Shown here: positions 32,523 to 45,345 of the stretch, one piece after another
Position numbering within the stretch: position 1 is the first letter of the stretch
How the letters are laid out: each line of letters starts with the position of its first letter
NCBI RefSeq assembly: GCF_034190915.1
Contig: NW_026947485.1
Location: forward strand, 130,836,337 to 130,900,336
Length of the DNA stretch: 64,000 bases
Source: Cavia porcellus
Taxonomy: Eukaryota; Chordata; Mammalia; Rodentia; Caviidae
Direction of reading: 5' to 3'
Program-made: the position numbers and the translations under genes
Notes under the pieces: generated by a model
What the model was told of the DNA's origin: nothing
What the model saw: only the letters and a program-made list of their open reading frames with translations
Database searches by the model: none

Positions 32523-35500
32523 TTGTGTGACAGAGAAGACAGGTGCTGAAACTTTGCCCAGTGATAGGTTATGATCGCTCCAGGGCATCGGGGCAGTGGG
32601 GAACAGTAAGACTTGGAAAGAAAATCACTAGAGTCAGCACACATAGACTCCCACATGTAGGCTGTCACTTTTTAGTATCTGCTCTGTGCCGAATGGCTAG
32701 GGCAGAGTCTATCGTGGTGGAGATACTGATACTGAAACCCCCAGAGGGCTTGAGTGGATTCCCAGAGACCATTCATGTCAGAAATGTGACTAAGGTTTTC
32801 AAGTCCCAATCCTGTCTTTGAAAATCTGCCTCTCAGCCCTTTGCAGCCACTGGCAAAGACCAGGTTCGGGTCTGAAAAGCGCTTCATTCTCTTTTCAGAG
32901 TAACCGAGGTCAGGTGCCTGACTCCTACAAGTCAAGATGCTCTTGGGTGAAGGTCCTAACCCTGGGTGATGCGGTCTGATGAAGTCTACACCCCTGAAGT
33001 AAGCAGACGAGAGGCTGCTAGGATGTTGCACTGTCCTCTCTACTTTGAGAGGAGCACAGTGTCAGTCGGACTTTTATCACGTACCTCTCGTCCCTTCTGT
33101 GGACTGTTTGCATAATGGAAACTTCCTGTCTGTATCTTCAGCATCTGATTGTCCACTGTTGCTCAAGTGCATGTGGCCATGCTTCACTGACTCATATCTG
33201 ATGCCTCTGATAGAACCAGTGACTGTGGAATGGAAAGAAGACGGCATGGAAAGCCCAGCGAGTGTCCCACGGGCCTGCCCTGCGGCTTTCTGCTGATTCT
33301 TCAGGACAAGTTGCAAGAAGTTTAATTTTCAGAACGAGCAGTTCTGTTCACTTTCCTTATTTGTGCTGCATTGGAAAAAGGACACAGTGTGTGATAAAGC
33401 AGAAGGGCACGGGGTGTGGCCAGTGTCCTAGGCCAGCGCTGGCAAACCCACGGCACCTGTGCTTAGCCGGCTGCTTGTCACTGCTGGGAGCTCTGAGAGT
33501 TTTGCCATCACTGGGCCATTCTTTGCAAGGGCCCATCAGCCCCACATCTGCGGCCAGCCAAGGCCTGGCGGTGAAACAGCTGAGTCACAACTTTGCTGCT
33601 CCTCTACAATTACAAGGTTATCACTTCATCTGACACAGAAGGGGTGTGGGGTGGAGACAAAACACACGTCAGGAAGAAGCGCAGAAGCGCATGGAAAACA
33701 GAAAGCTGCTTTCCCAAAACTGTAGCTTAAGTTATAAAACCCAGAGCAATCGTCTCCCCTTTCCACCCCCTACTCAATGGGAGATGAAAACACAAAGTAA
33801 ATGGCACCATAAATTTCTCGGCCTAGCAACGCATCTTGTAGTTACTGTGCCTCGAGTTCTCGGCAGCTGTGACCGCTCCTGCACGGTGCCGGCTGCCGTA
33901 TTCCTTCCCTTCTCCCGCTTTGCTGGCGATCTCGCTGTCTCTCAGCACCTTATTCTGAATCACCTTCACTAGGAAGTGTGTTTGCCCCCTGTCTTGTCCT
34001 TTAGGGTATTAAAAAGAAGATTGTTGTTCTTAGGCCCTTCCCTGGATATGCCAGCTGTCTGCATGGAGACCCAGCTGACTCCGATTTCTTCCGGGGCAGA
34101 GGTAATACCTTGGGATGCATTTTTATCCACCTGCTTCTTCCTTCGCATGGGCCAGCTGCAGTATCAGCAACACCCAGTGTCATCTCTAGCCACTGCCAGC
34201 CTTATCTCCTCCCAGCTAAGCTAAGCACAAGCCCCCTTCCTTCACCCCATGTGAACGCCACCCCCCCAATAGCCAGGGCATGCACACTAATTAAATTTTA
34301 TATTCCACCTCTACCCAAACATGACCTTGCCGAAGTCTCTCCCATTAGATGACAAATCCTGGTGTTTCTATTGCACGGTTGCTATTTGCCACATGCTTCC
34401 TGGATGGGTTTCCAGGTAACCTTAATGGTTGTGTGCTTCTAGGGAAGGAGGGGGAGAAAATAACTCACCTCTTCAGTAAGTGGTTTTAAAAATATAACAG
34501 CATTTAAAAGCTTTTAAAGAGCATTTCTTTCCTTCCGGCTGCTCCGGCCCTGTTTGTTTTGTGACAGGCGCACCTGTGGTGCTTGTGAGTTTGGCAGCCT
34601 CTGGCTAGGGCAGCAGGCAGTTTGAAAGGACAGAGGATTGATTTTTGTCTTTGTAGGGCTTTCCATGAGGGGTGTGGGAGAGGAATTGCTTGGGGAAGTG
34701 CTGGTCAGGGAGGGGTACTTCTCCATATGCTCTTCCTTCATGGGTAAGGCTAAGCAGCGTCTGACTCAGCCTGCGGAGCTGTTTGTCCTGGAAGTCCCAA
34801 GGAGGTGGCGGAGAGCGGGAAAGCAAGGGTTTGGGGCTCCCACAGCTTTTCTGCCCACTTTCATTTCTCCTAAACTTGCTGGGGAAGTGCACCCAAATTG
34901 CTCCTGTGTTTCGATTTGATGTGGCTGCAGAGGGACCGGGCACAGCTGGATTCCATGCTTCAGACTAAGCCTGACCGTCCCATTGGAAACTGGAAGGTTT
35001 CGCCTCTTCCAGGGCTTAGGGTTTACTTTCCCCGCAGCATTGAGCAAGGACCTCATGTTTACAGAGATCCCAGGTGTACTGGTTTCTTCCTGTCAGAGCA
35101 GAGAGAGGAGGAAGAGGGTCAGGGTGTGGAGGAGATTTCACAACTGTCTTGGGGACATATTGGTGGAGTCGTGAAAATATACTTTAAAAATACTCACAAT
35201 AAGCCAAATCATTATATCTTCTGTGTATAGTTTTATTTTTTCCAAAGCTATTCGTAGCACCATAAAAAAAAATCCTGTATACTAAATGCTCTCTGAGAAA
35301 TGTTACTTCTTGTTTATTTCTGGTAAATTTGGTAAGTTTTTGAGTGCTGTTGTGATGCCTTTAGAAGACACACGTGCATAGCTGAAAGGTTTTTGAAATC
35401 AAGTGTTTGTATAGTATCAGATGCTACCTACCAGCTCCTGAGTCCCCTCAGGTTTCCCATTTATCTAGTGTTGCCAAGAGCAGAAACATCCCATCGTATA

Positions 35501-38500
35501 CACACAGCAACCGTGCCCACACTCCAGATATCACCCACAGGCTCTTCTGTTACATCTCCTAGGTCCTCAAACAAATACATCAAAGCCCATTTATATAGTG
35601 GGCCTCTGGGAGACTTAAATAATTAAAGTGTGCACATATGTCTTTTAGAAGACATGAGAGGCTGGGGCTATACAAGTTTTTACATACGTGTAGAGAGTAA
35701 CCTATCGACTTGGTGTCCGTTAGCTCTATAAAATGAAGATTCCAATCTTCCACCAAGTGGAGGAATGAAGGCTCAGCTTTAAAGACTCTAAAAGTCCTAG
35801 GTTTCAAAGTTTCTTTAATGAATTGGAGTCCTTCAGGGGTGGAACCACAGGATCTAAGCTGTTCATGTTAAGGCAGCTCAAGTCTTGGTGAGCCCCAGAT
35901 TTCCAGCAGGATTTAACTCTCTGAGTCACATCAACTTTGGATGCAAGTTTCACTGGGAAGCAGGAAGGAACGAATTTGGAGGATTCTGGAAAGCAGCGCC
36001 CCAAAAGGCCTTTAGAGTCTCCCCAAATCAAAACTACCTGGATTCGTGTTCTGCTACCCTACCCCACGTAATTTAAAATAAAGACTATTTGAAGCCACAA
36101 GATAAATATGGAAAATAGTTTCCGTGATAACTACCAAGTTGATTAAAATATGTGCAGGTTTTCCTTTTTCACTTCTGCCACCCGAAACATGTGCTCAGCC
36201 CCTTGCTGGTTACCTTAGCGTATCTAACAAGACAACGTGAGGGCTGCTAGGGAGGTGGCTGTCTGAGAGAATGCAGGTGGCCGCTGTGGATAGCAGGTGG
36301 CGAGCCTCTCCAGCTAAGGGTCAGAGGGAAGGGACAGCCCCAGCAAGAGTTTCAGAGTGGATGGGTTTCAAGATGTACAGAACAGTTCCTTTTCAGTGCT
36401 GAGGGCTGGGCGACTTGCACGCTGCTCTTCTTCTCAAAGGCTGAAGGCAGACATATTCCACTCAGTAGGAAAACAACCCAGGAGCTAAGTAGGATGAGGA
36501 GGCAGACAAGGGTGTCTCATCATCCTTCGCAGTTGAGGAGAGGCCAAGCCAAACCCTCAAAGGTCAGCCAGCTAGGACTTCATCAGACTAGGAGGAGAAG
36601 GGAGTTTCAAAGGGCCTTTTGTGGAACACACACAGCTCCGACCCCTGAGATTCAAATCAGGATCTGGAAACTTGTATAGCAACCGCCCGCAAGCACGATG
36701 CTTAGAGACCAGCAGGGACCTTCACGCTCCACTTCTCTCCCGTGCTCTTCTTTTTATGAGCACTGAGGTCTCCCTTCTGGTGGGAAAGAGGTCATCAAAA
36801 CAACAACAAGAAACCAAACTAATTGGAAAGTAACGCAGAATAATCAAAAACTGAAATTATCTACCTATTTGTAGACCCGAAGGAAAAATGTCAGATAATA
36901 GTTTTTTGGTTGCATGCTAGTCAACAAACTACATAGGAAATAGTTTTTGAATCTAAGACATCTTTGTTTGTATCATAAATTCATACTGCCTAGTGGTATG
37001 GGGAATGTGTTAAAATATATGTATATATTTAGGCATGGGCTTCTAACAGAAGGTCGCTTAGATAGAGGTTAGACAGAGCTAGCTCTTTTCTCTCATATGT
37101 ATGTGTATGTCTTGACATCCACATATATTACACAATATAATATATCTATGTATATATGTCTCAACATATACACCAAAACTATGAGTAGATTAGCCAGAAA
37201 CTTGCTAAATTTCAAACATATTTTAAAGTAGATTCTCACTTGGGCTTGAACTCCTGTTTCTTTTGCTAGATCTTACCTTCCTTGCACATTGTAATTTCAT
37301 TCCTTTCTATCTTCTGGATTATAAATTCCCTTTCGCTTGCTGGCTCTTGCTCTTGCTCTCTGTCTCACAGGAAATCTGTGCTTACTGTTTTGCTCCCGGG
37401 TCTCATCGAGTTTTCAGTCAGCACACAGTCCCTGTTTGTTTTCTGTCCTTGGTTTTGCTCGCCCAGCAACTTTCAGGGCTCCGGGCTCTTTGGTCTTGGT
37501 GTTTGAAGAGAAGACCACACCCGAGAGCAGAACCTTCCCTGGCTCGAGTCCCAATCTCTAGTTTGTGGTCTTTGGCTGGTCCTTTAGGTCCTCTGAGATC
37601 CAACTTTTGTGAGTGTTTACCTCACAGAGTTATTGGGGACATCAAACAAAATATAGACTACCTGGTACCACTCAGATACAAATTACACATTACTGTTAAT
37701 AAAGTTTCTATTTTATACTAAGACAAAGGAACACCAGTAGTCACTCGCTTGGTATGTTTTATTTTTTATTCTTATTTAATTCACACGCTCCCTTCTTCTA
37801 TTTCTGTCCATGGTCTTCAGATTTTATACATCTGAAATGATGCTGTCATTATCGAGTCATTACTGAGTCAGCTACTGAGAACATGACTCAGCTGAACCTC
37901 AGGAAAAATCATTGCAAGGCCAGCAGGAAGTGACATTATGGAGTCCACATCCGTGGAGGACTGAGAACTTTCCTTCACTGTAAAGTTCTTAATGAAACCC
38001 TAAGTCAAACTAGAACTTCTAGGACAAAGAATCAGGGGGACTCGTTGGACCATAAGGAAAGTCTGAGGGATTTACAAAAACTTCACAGGGCAGTTTTGAA
38101 CCTGCAGGCCTGTACCCTCTAATCGTTCTGGAAGACAAGAATATCATCCTGCCAGCAGCTGGATGAAGCAGGCCCAGCCCACGGTTATGCAATGGCTTGC
38201 CTTGCAGTTCTGACAGCTTGCTGACAACAGGTTTTCTCTCCACCCTTTCATTGAAGTATTCTGGTCCAGGATAGTTGAAACTGTCTAGAAGCCTGGGCTC
38301 AATTAAATTCCTTAAGCATTGGTCATTATCACCTCGGATGTTCCTATTGTGACTGATATATTTATAAACCAGCAATTCAAGTTCATCTCTGAAACCTATT
38401 ACAGGGAGTCTTAGTCTTTGGTTTGAACTGTGGTTTCATAGAAGCACTTGGCCTCATCTCACCAAAAACAAAATAGTCAGGATACCAAGGACTGATTATA

Positions 38501-38569
38501 CGAAGAATAATTATCAGACACATTTTTAAAAACATGAAATAAGTGATATTTCACATAGGTGCTTTATTC
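32521..38569. other. Largely repeat-poor intergenic DNA
   Basis: Six kilobases with no young SINE or LTR that I can recognise, which is notable beside the dense repeats elsewhere. It contains scattered open frames without domain support and the AP-1 cluster at 37854-37890. Conserved regulatory DNA or lncRNA exons are possible but not shown. Confidence 0.45.
37854..37890. promoter_or_regulatory. Cluster of AP-1/MARE-like sites
   Basis: GAGTCAT at 37854-37860, TGAGTCA at 37864-37870 and TGACTCA at 37884-37890 lie within 37 bases. The last is followed by GC, matching the TGACnnnGC antioxidant-response core. Three sites so close is unlikely by chance; function is inferred. Confidence 0.45.
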
Positions 38570-38766
38570 TTTTGGTGGTTGTGGTGGTGCTGGGGGTTGA
38601 ACTCAGGGCCTTTGTGCTGAGCCATATCCCCAGCCCTTTTTAATTATTATTTTGAAATAGGGTTTCACTAAATCAATAAGTTGCCCAGCCAGGGCTTGAA
38701 TTTGCAATTCACCTGCCTCAGCCTCCCACAGTGCTGGGATTATAGGTGTAATGTACCACACCCAGT
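38570..38766 (-). mobile_element. Composite B1-ID SINE
   Basis: Minus strand: B1-like part from 38766 to about 38650 (reverse complement CTGCCTCAGCCTCCCACAG and GTGCTGGGATTATAGGTGTA), then ID-like part 38638-38580 (GTTGAACTCAGGGCC and GAGCCATATCCCCAGCCC). Confidence 0.88.
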
Positions 38767-39687
38767 TAAAATACCTCTTTATTAATATGGTAAATTACTG
38801 GAAGGTTTAATAAATATTTTTTTGTACTTTCAAAATAGTCATAAATTTACATTCTGTAATGTCTAAGTTATTGGCAACAACTACTGACTGATAAAGTCAC
38901 AGGTCACCATTTCCTGATTGAATGAAATGCTAAGTTTCCGTTAAGGCTGGTGAAAATAAATAGATCTTCTCCCCATCTGAACTGGTAGAACTGCCATGCT
39001 CTGAAACCCATGCAGGAGGGCATCGCATTTCTCTACCAGGTAGAGAGGGCGTGCCAGGCCCCGAGCTAAGTGCCGTTGCTGAGGTGGCTCCTTTGGTGCT
39101 GGCCCAAAGCACAACCTCAGGGATTCAGGACAGCATCACCTGTGCCTTGGTGACCCTATTTCACCTGCCCAGCATCCACAGCTCAGCCCCACGTGGCAGG
39201 CTCCTGTCCTGCCGCTTTAGCAGCAAGAAGTGGTGAGAGTGGGACCTAGGGTCAGCGTATGCGGTCCTCGCTCTGTGTTTTTGCGAAGGTGACCTTGTAG
39301 CTTACAACAGGCAGTCAAGGTTTGGGAAGACTTGTCACAGTAAGCACTCAGTTACAGGTTGGCAGAGGCCCATGTCCCGATGGGACACAAGAGGGAGAGT
39401 GAGAAGAAGTGAGAAACGTCTGGGCTCCTGCACGAGAGCCAAGGTGGGGCAAAATTTGGCAGAGTTTCATCCCCAGCCCTGGACCTCGGCAGCCACAGGT
39501 GTGGTCCGGTGAAGATGCTGGCAGCCACTTTGTCAGCACTGCCCCGAGACACCACATGATAGAACTAAACATAAAATCAATCAGTCTCTCCATCTGTCTG
39601 TCTGTCTATCTGTCTGTCTTCCTCCTTCCCTACCTATCCACTGCTTGAGGGAACTAGTTTTATGTAAAGTTCTAAAAAGAGGCAAAG
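38767..39687. other. Intergenic, with CTGT microsatellite
   Basis: A (CTGT)n/(CTAT)n tract lies at 39594-39621. Nothing else is assigned. Confidence 0.5.
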
Positions 39688-39760
39688 GGACCGAGGATAT
39701 AGCTTGGCAGCATAATCACCTGCCTGGCAGGTGCAAGGTCCTGAGTTTGATTCCTAGTAA
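39688..39760 (+). mobile_element. ID-type SINE
   Basis: GACCGAGGATATAGCTTGGC and GTCCTGAGTTTGATTCCTAG correspond to the A and B boxes of an ID unit. It continues into a CAAAA repeat tail. Confidence 0.85.
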
Positions 39761-39812
39761 CAAAACAAAACAAAACAAAACAAAACAAAACAAAACAAAA
39801 CAAAACAAAACA
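39761..39812 (+). repeat. (CAAAA)n repeat
   Basis: Ten units of CAAAA forming the tail of the preceding ID SINE. Confidence 0.97.
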
Positions 39813-41539
39813 GCAAAGGATGGACTGATTTGCAAAACTAGGCAACCACTACATACAATTTATCCAAGAAAACAAAGGAATTCAGTAGACCTTAGAAAAG
39901 TGCTTTAACATTTCTGGTGCCATAGTTTTTAATGTAGGTGAAATTTTTTAATAGCTGTGGCTATCAATGTTTTTTATTTTAGTGTGCCTATCTTTCGCAG
40001 TGAATCTTAGTGGCATTGGCCACGTTTTATATCCATGTGTGTGTATAAATTTAGAATATGTACTGGGTATTATGTACATACATATTATATATGTATATAC
40101 ATATATTATGTATATACAGTTTGTTTTATAAATCCTCAAACCTGTCCACAGCGGCCATACACACAAAGCTAGATGACCAAGAATTCCTTTGAGAACATGA
40201 AGAATGGTCAGCCAAAGCCACGATGTGACATCGGAGGGCTCGTGCTTCCTCTCTTGTCTGTCACTGAGTCATATGCCGGGTATTTCCAGTTAAATGTCCC
40301 AGGGAGCTGCACATGCTTTGAGGATTGAGTCAAAAGGAGATGAGAGAACTGCTATGAATAGAAAAGAGAGAACGCAAGTTGGTGGTGGGTTTAGGAAATG
40401 TGGAAATGAGATTCTATCCAGAGAACAGCAAGTTGACTTTTGAAAATCACTCTTCCCTGAACTGGTGAAGAGCGAGTGGTCTGGCGTGAACATGGAAGGG
40501 GCTTCTGGGAAGTGGATTTGGTTGGCTTCAAGTTCTTTCTCCTGGAACAGAGGACGCTGCAGGAGCCACAGTGGCTTCCAGGTTGGGCTGCTGCTCCCAG
40601 GTGGCTCTGTTCAAAGCCATGTGCTTCCTGCAGTGACTCTCCCCTCCATGTCCTCACCGTCTGCTTCCGAGCAGCAGGCTCGTCTTGTTAGTTCTCTACG
40701 CAGTGGTTGCTCCCTTTAGTGGAAACTCGCCTGTCATCCTCTGCCCTCAGGTGTGCTGGCGTTGAATCTGGCTGTCCGCTTCCACGGAAGGTTGATGGTT
40801 AAAGGCCCAGCCATCTGTCTACCCAGAGATGTGGTTTTGGAAACATTCTGGGTTCTTTGCTCTCCTGAAGAACCTGACCTCGGCTTTACTTTATAGAAGT
40901 TGTTTCCTTCCTGGAACATTTAGAAAACCACTGTACACAGTGTTCTGGGAGTTATGGGAGGATTAAGGATGACCTTTAGCTGAGAAGGGAGGCAGCACAA
41001 CTACAAAAGATTCTGACCTATTTTCTTTTCATATGTATCATGTTGCACCTGTATGGAGAACGCTGGCGAGGCCTCAAGGCCAGCCTCAAGGAGACCCTAA
41101 GTATTCTCAGAGAACTGGCTTCAAACTGTAGAAAATTTCTCTAATGACACCCAGGGCAAAACACACTTATAATCTTCTAAAAGTGTCTCCCATTTAATGG
41201 GGGGTGGTGTGGTGGGATTTCTTTTCAAAGGAAGAAGGTAAGTTGCAAATGGTGTTAATACTATTACCTCAGACTGGGGGTCACTTGATATCTTGAGAGC
41301 ACTTTTACAATTTTCCCGCTTGATTTTTCAGACAGAACATTGAGAGCAATGATAGAGCTGAGTTTTCATTATATAAAAGATACAATTAACAAAGGAGCAA
41401 ACGCGTGCTTTGAAATTTGTCACGTGTTAGTTAATGAAACAGGTGTGGTCAAAGGGATGAATCGTGCTAGATATATGAACTTTACTCCGAAGGAAAACAC
41501 GGATTCGTAAAACACCTACTGGAACTCAGGCATTGTGGA
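39813..41539. other. Intergenic, with TA-rich tract
   Basis: A TATATAC-rich tract lies at about 40070-40118. No exon or mobile element is assigned. Confidence 0.45.
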
Positions 41540-41735
41540 AGAATCTTAACATACAGGATTCCACTTGATCCTTACAACAGGTTGGTGATGTTCGGAACTT
41601 TATAAAGAAAAAAGGCAAATATTCAGGGATAAATGGTGTCACGGAGGGCAGAGGGTGTCCTGTGTGTGTCTGGTGTCTAAATAGCCCCAAAGCCCACTGT
41701 TTTGCCATTATACCCTCCTACCTCAGGCTACCTTG
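41540..41735 (-). mobile_element. MIR element
   Basis: Reverse orientation MIR landmarks: GATCCTTACAACAGGTTGGT, a weak central part and CAAAGCCCACTGTTTTGCCA followed by TATACCCTCCTACCTC. Confidence 0.72.
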
Positions 41736-42139
41736 GATGAATGTTACCAATCATTTCTTTTCTTTTACCATCCCTTCAACTGACTGTGATTTCCCTCTTC
41801 TCTAACTCTCCATAGCTCCATTCTTCACCCATCACCGTCATCATCATCGCCATAATAAGGACAGTCACTCGCTGGTCCCAGTCAGAGCATCTTAATGTAG
41901 TTACTTAGAGACTTCTCTTCTTGCTAAGGTTGAAAGTGGGTCTTATTCATTTTTATATGTTTAACTGCATTTTGCATACTGTCCTGCATCTATTATCTCC
42001 TGACTACCTGTTTCTGAATGAATCTCAGTGAAGTGAAATGCTCATAATCCGAGTCCATAAACAAGATGGTTAGAAATCTTCCTATTCTAACTAAAAGATG
42101 GTATTACTCATTGCCATGAAACCTACCAAAAATGACTTT
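41736..42139. other. Intergenic, nothing recognised
   Basis: Short CATCATCATC-like stretch near 41840. No element assigned. Confidence 0.5.
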
Positions 42140-42343
42140 TTAATTTTTTTAATATGGTACTGGAGATTGAACCTTGGGCCTTCACACCGAACTACATTCT
42201 CGGCCCCTTAAATTTTTCTTTTTAATTTTCAGACAGTTTCACTCAATCACTGAGTTGCCCAAACTGGGCTCAAATATGTGATTATCCTGCCTCAGCCTTC
42301 CAGAGTCCTGTGATTACAGGTGTGTGTCAATATGTCTGGCTCA
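42140..42343 (-). mobile_element. Composite B1-ID SINE
   Basis: The element has the same composition as 38570-38766: B1-like part 42343-42220, ID-like part 42207-42155. Imperfect direct repeats (AAAATGACTTTTTAA near 42130 and AAAATGGCTTTCTAA at 42344) look like its target duplication, which supports a single insertion of a fused element. Confidence 0.87.
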
Positions 42344-42519
42344 AAATGGCTTTCTAACTGTACAAAGTCCATTTATGGGCAGACTCTCAAATCATATAGT
42401 GAGGCAAATACAGTGAAACTGAACCAAATCAAGAAAAATTATAGAGATTTCAAACATACATTCTCAATTCCAGTTTGGGAGTGGATTTTCCTGCAAGTGA
42501 TAGAAGGGACTCTTGGTGC

Positions 42520-43900
42520 TACTCTTTGAACAAGGACTGAAGTTATGGATAGGACCCAGGAAACAGGCAGAGCATCCCTCGGGCAGTGCACTCTGTAGAG
42601 AGAGAGGATAATTAGACAGCTAGAAGGAAGATCCTGGGCAAGATGTCTAGAATTCCTGCTTAGGAGAAGGTGGAGGGGACAGGAAACATGAAGAAGGAGT
42701 CGTAGCAACCAACTTCACACTGGCGGAGCAGATTCAGGAGAAAGCAGTTTCTAACAAATAACCAAAGAAAATGTGAAAGTGCTGGAAGTTGCCACCATGG
42801 TCTTCACGACTGCTCTCCTGCTGGACAAACCACTCATCCGAGAGGTCAGGGAAAGAGGCAGACACGGCCCTTGTGAGTAAGCAGACCCTGCCTGAAGCCT
42901 GCGGTAAACCTTGCTCACCCCCAGCTCCTCTCTATAATTAGTAAAGCAGAAGAGAACTTCATTTCCTTTAGAGCAGAGTGTGTGCTTTTTACTTGAACTT
43001 TGACATACTGACAACACCAAAAGTAAATAAAGACAAAATCCAAAAGCAGACAGAGGGAAGAAAATGTATAGTCAAAGGCGGGTGAAGAATATATTCAAGA
43101 AGATTTTTCCAGCCAACCAAGAAGTTTTATATTATCTACAGTCTCAAAACAAATTTTAAAAAATGTACAATTATTTGTGATGAATTTTAAAAATGTGATA
43201 TAGGAGGTCAAAGAAAGATAGGGAAAAGAGCATGAGGTGAGCTAAAAGCAATGAGAGAAAGATAAGGAAGAAACTATCCGAGAAATGCAAATCGCATCAG
43301 AGCCAGATAGTTTTGAAAATACACTCAGTGACAGAAGCCAGACTAGAGAGAATAAAATAGCATTTAAATTGGCAGGGAAACCAAATAGTATTAAGCTGGG
43401 AGGAGATGACAGCTATTAAAGACTGTCCTCAGCCAGCCAGCACATGGGTTAGTGGTGTCCCTGAATTAGACAAAACAGCAAATGAAGCAGGAAAAAATGT
43501 CCCAAGTAAAGTTAGAGAAAATGCCACTGAAGTAAAGGATGCTGCAACTGTGTAGATGAAGAGAGAATTCAGGTGGGAAAACATGGTCAAGGCAATTGCC
43601 ATGAGACACAAAGTAAGTCAAACCACTGAACCGTGAGGCCAGGGGAAGCATTCCATGTACATTTAATAGAAAAGGCCAGTTTCCTATAAGGTCAAAAAGA
43701 GCAGGCTGACCTCAGGTGTTTCAACTGAAATATTCGACTAGAAAAGAAGGGGAGAATGAACTCTAGTTAACCAAAAGATGAATCATAACAAAAGAAGAAT
43801 CTAAAGTCAAAGGCAAAGGTCAAGACTTGAATCTGCCTAAATATATGGCTACACCACAGGCATGCAAAATCGTGGTCAAAGAACAGAATGCTGACAGGGA
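42520..43900 (+). mobile_element. Probable L1/HAL1-derived remnant
   Basis: A-rich sense-strand sequence lies directly before a recognisable L1 3' end in the same orientation, with ORF1-like wording (for example AGAAAGATAGGGAAAAGAGC). Similarity is weak and stops are frequent. Confidence 0.45.
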
Positions 43901-44330
43901 AGTAGCGAGAAAGGAACTCAACTACGTTGTTGGTGGGAATGTAAACCAGTACAACCTCTATGGAAACCTGTGGAGATTCCTCAAAAACCTAAAACTAGAA
44001 ATTCCATTTGATCCATCTATTCCCCTTGTAGGTATTTTCCCAAAAGAGTTAAAACCATAATACGGGAGTACATGCATAGCCATGTTTACAACAACACAAT
44101 TCATAACAACTAGATCTTGGGAACAACATACATGTCCATCAGTGGGTAACGGATAAGGAAATGATTGTATTTACATACAAAGGAGTACTCCACTGCCACA
44201 AAGAAAGATAAACTTGAGGTGTGCATAGATAAATGAATGCAATTGAGGACATAATGTTACATGAAATAACCCAGATACACAAGCTCAAATATCACACGCT
44301 TTCTCTTATATGAGCGCTATACATTTATTT
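43901..44330 (+). mobile_element. L1 3' end (ORF2 C-terminal remnant)
   Basis: The frame at 43827-44060 encodes the L1 ORF2 tail (L-W-R-F-L-K-N-L-K then P-F-D-P-S-I-P-L-V-G-I-F-P), followed by the typical ACATACATGTCCATCAGTGG block. Confidence 0.9.
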
Positions 44331-44333
44331 ATA

Positions 44334-44334
44334 A

Positions 44335-44369
<35 letters not shown>

Positions 44370-44383
44370 ATCTATCTATCTAT
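44334..44383 (+). repeat. (CTAT)n microsatellite
   Basis: About twelve CTAT units with one irregularity, just beyond the L1 3' end. Confidence 0.96.
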
Positions 44384-44624
44384 GGGTTTAGATATATATT
44401 ATACACCCAAATGAAAGGTAAAATAGAAAAGAGAGAAATAGAAAGTAGGGAGAAGTTCAAACACTTCCTCAGGTTACATATTCTGTGTAAGAGTATTTCA
44501 ATATATATAACAATGTTTCATTTATGCTACTACTTAATCTTAGTTCATTGAAAATAAATTTGTGTATTATCTGTTTCCTTTTCATAAGGATGTTTTTGAC
44601 TTATGTCTTTTTTATTTTAAAGAG

Positions 44625-45345
44625 GGTAAAACAGAACAAAGCAGACTAGAAGAAAACAATGTAAGTGACACAGATTTCAAAGCAAGACAACAGGAGATCA
44701 ACAGCGGCTACCATAATGTATTTTGTTTCTTCTGAATAGTTGTCTATATCTCCACACACAATGAATTCATGCAAGACAAAATAGTATAAAACTGATCAAA
44801 ACAGAATAATGAAGGCATTACAGGCCTTCAAAACCAGACAATATGAAAATCAGCAATAGCTACTGTAATGTCTCTTCAAAATAGCTGTCTATATCTTAAT
44901 GTATGTTGAAATTAAATAATACAAAACAGACTAAAATCACTCTAAATAAAGAATAACAGCATTACTGGGTTTCACAGCATGATGATACAGAATCAGCAAT
45001 GGATACCATAATGTCTGTTTTTCTTCAAAGTAGCTGTTTATATCATCACTCATAATACAATTGATTCTCATAAACTGTTTAGGAGAAGTTCTAGGCATGT
45101 ATAAGCCTCACATATACATCTATCCTTTCTGCATTAGAGAGAAAACCAAAAAAAAATCCAAATTACTAGAGAAAACAAAAAAGACATAAATAATAATAGC
45201 AAAGAGCCCAAAACAATGACTATATAGGCCCTCAAAACAAGGTGGTAGGAACATGACTAAGGTTGTTATTATGCCTAGTGGTCTTCAAAAGAGTTCCTCA
45301 GATCACCAGACACAAACATGCAAAACTGATCCAATCCTATGAATG
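44625..45345 (+). repeat. Degenerate tandem array, about 150-bp unit
   Basis: Each unit starts with AAAAC(A/T)GA-type sequence (44629, 44790, 44929, then a weak one near 45172), continues to an ATCAGCAA/ATCAACAG block (44697, 44849, 44992), then a TAC(C/T)(A/G)TAATG block and a CTTCAAA(A/G)TAGCTGT block. Unit spacing is about 152 and 143 bases. The fourth unit is more diverged. Family unknown. Confidence 0.75.

Noticed and set aside
32039..32668. Longest open frame in the window (209 codons, minus).
   Set aside because: It runs through a (TG)n microsatellite and a G run, has overlapping frames on the other strand and no domain or splice context. Length alone is not enough in GC-rich mammalian DNA.
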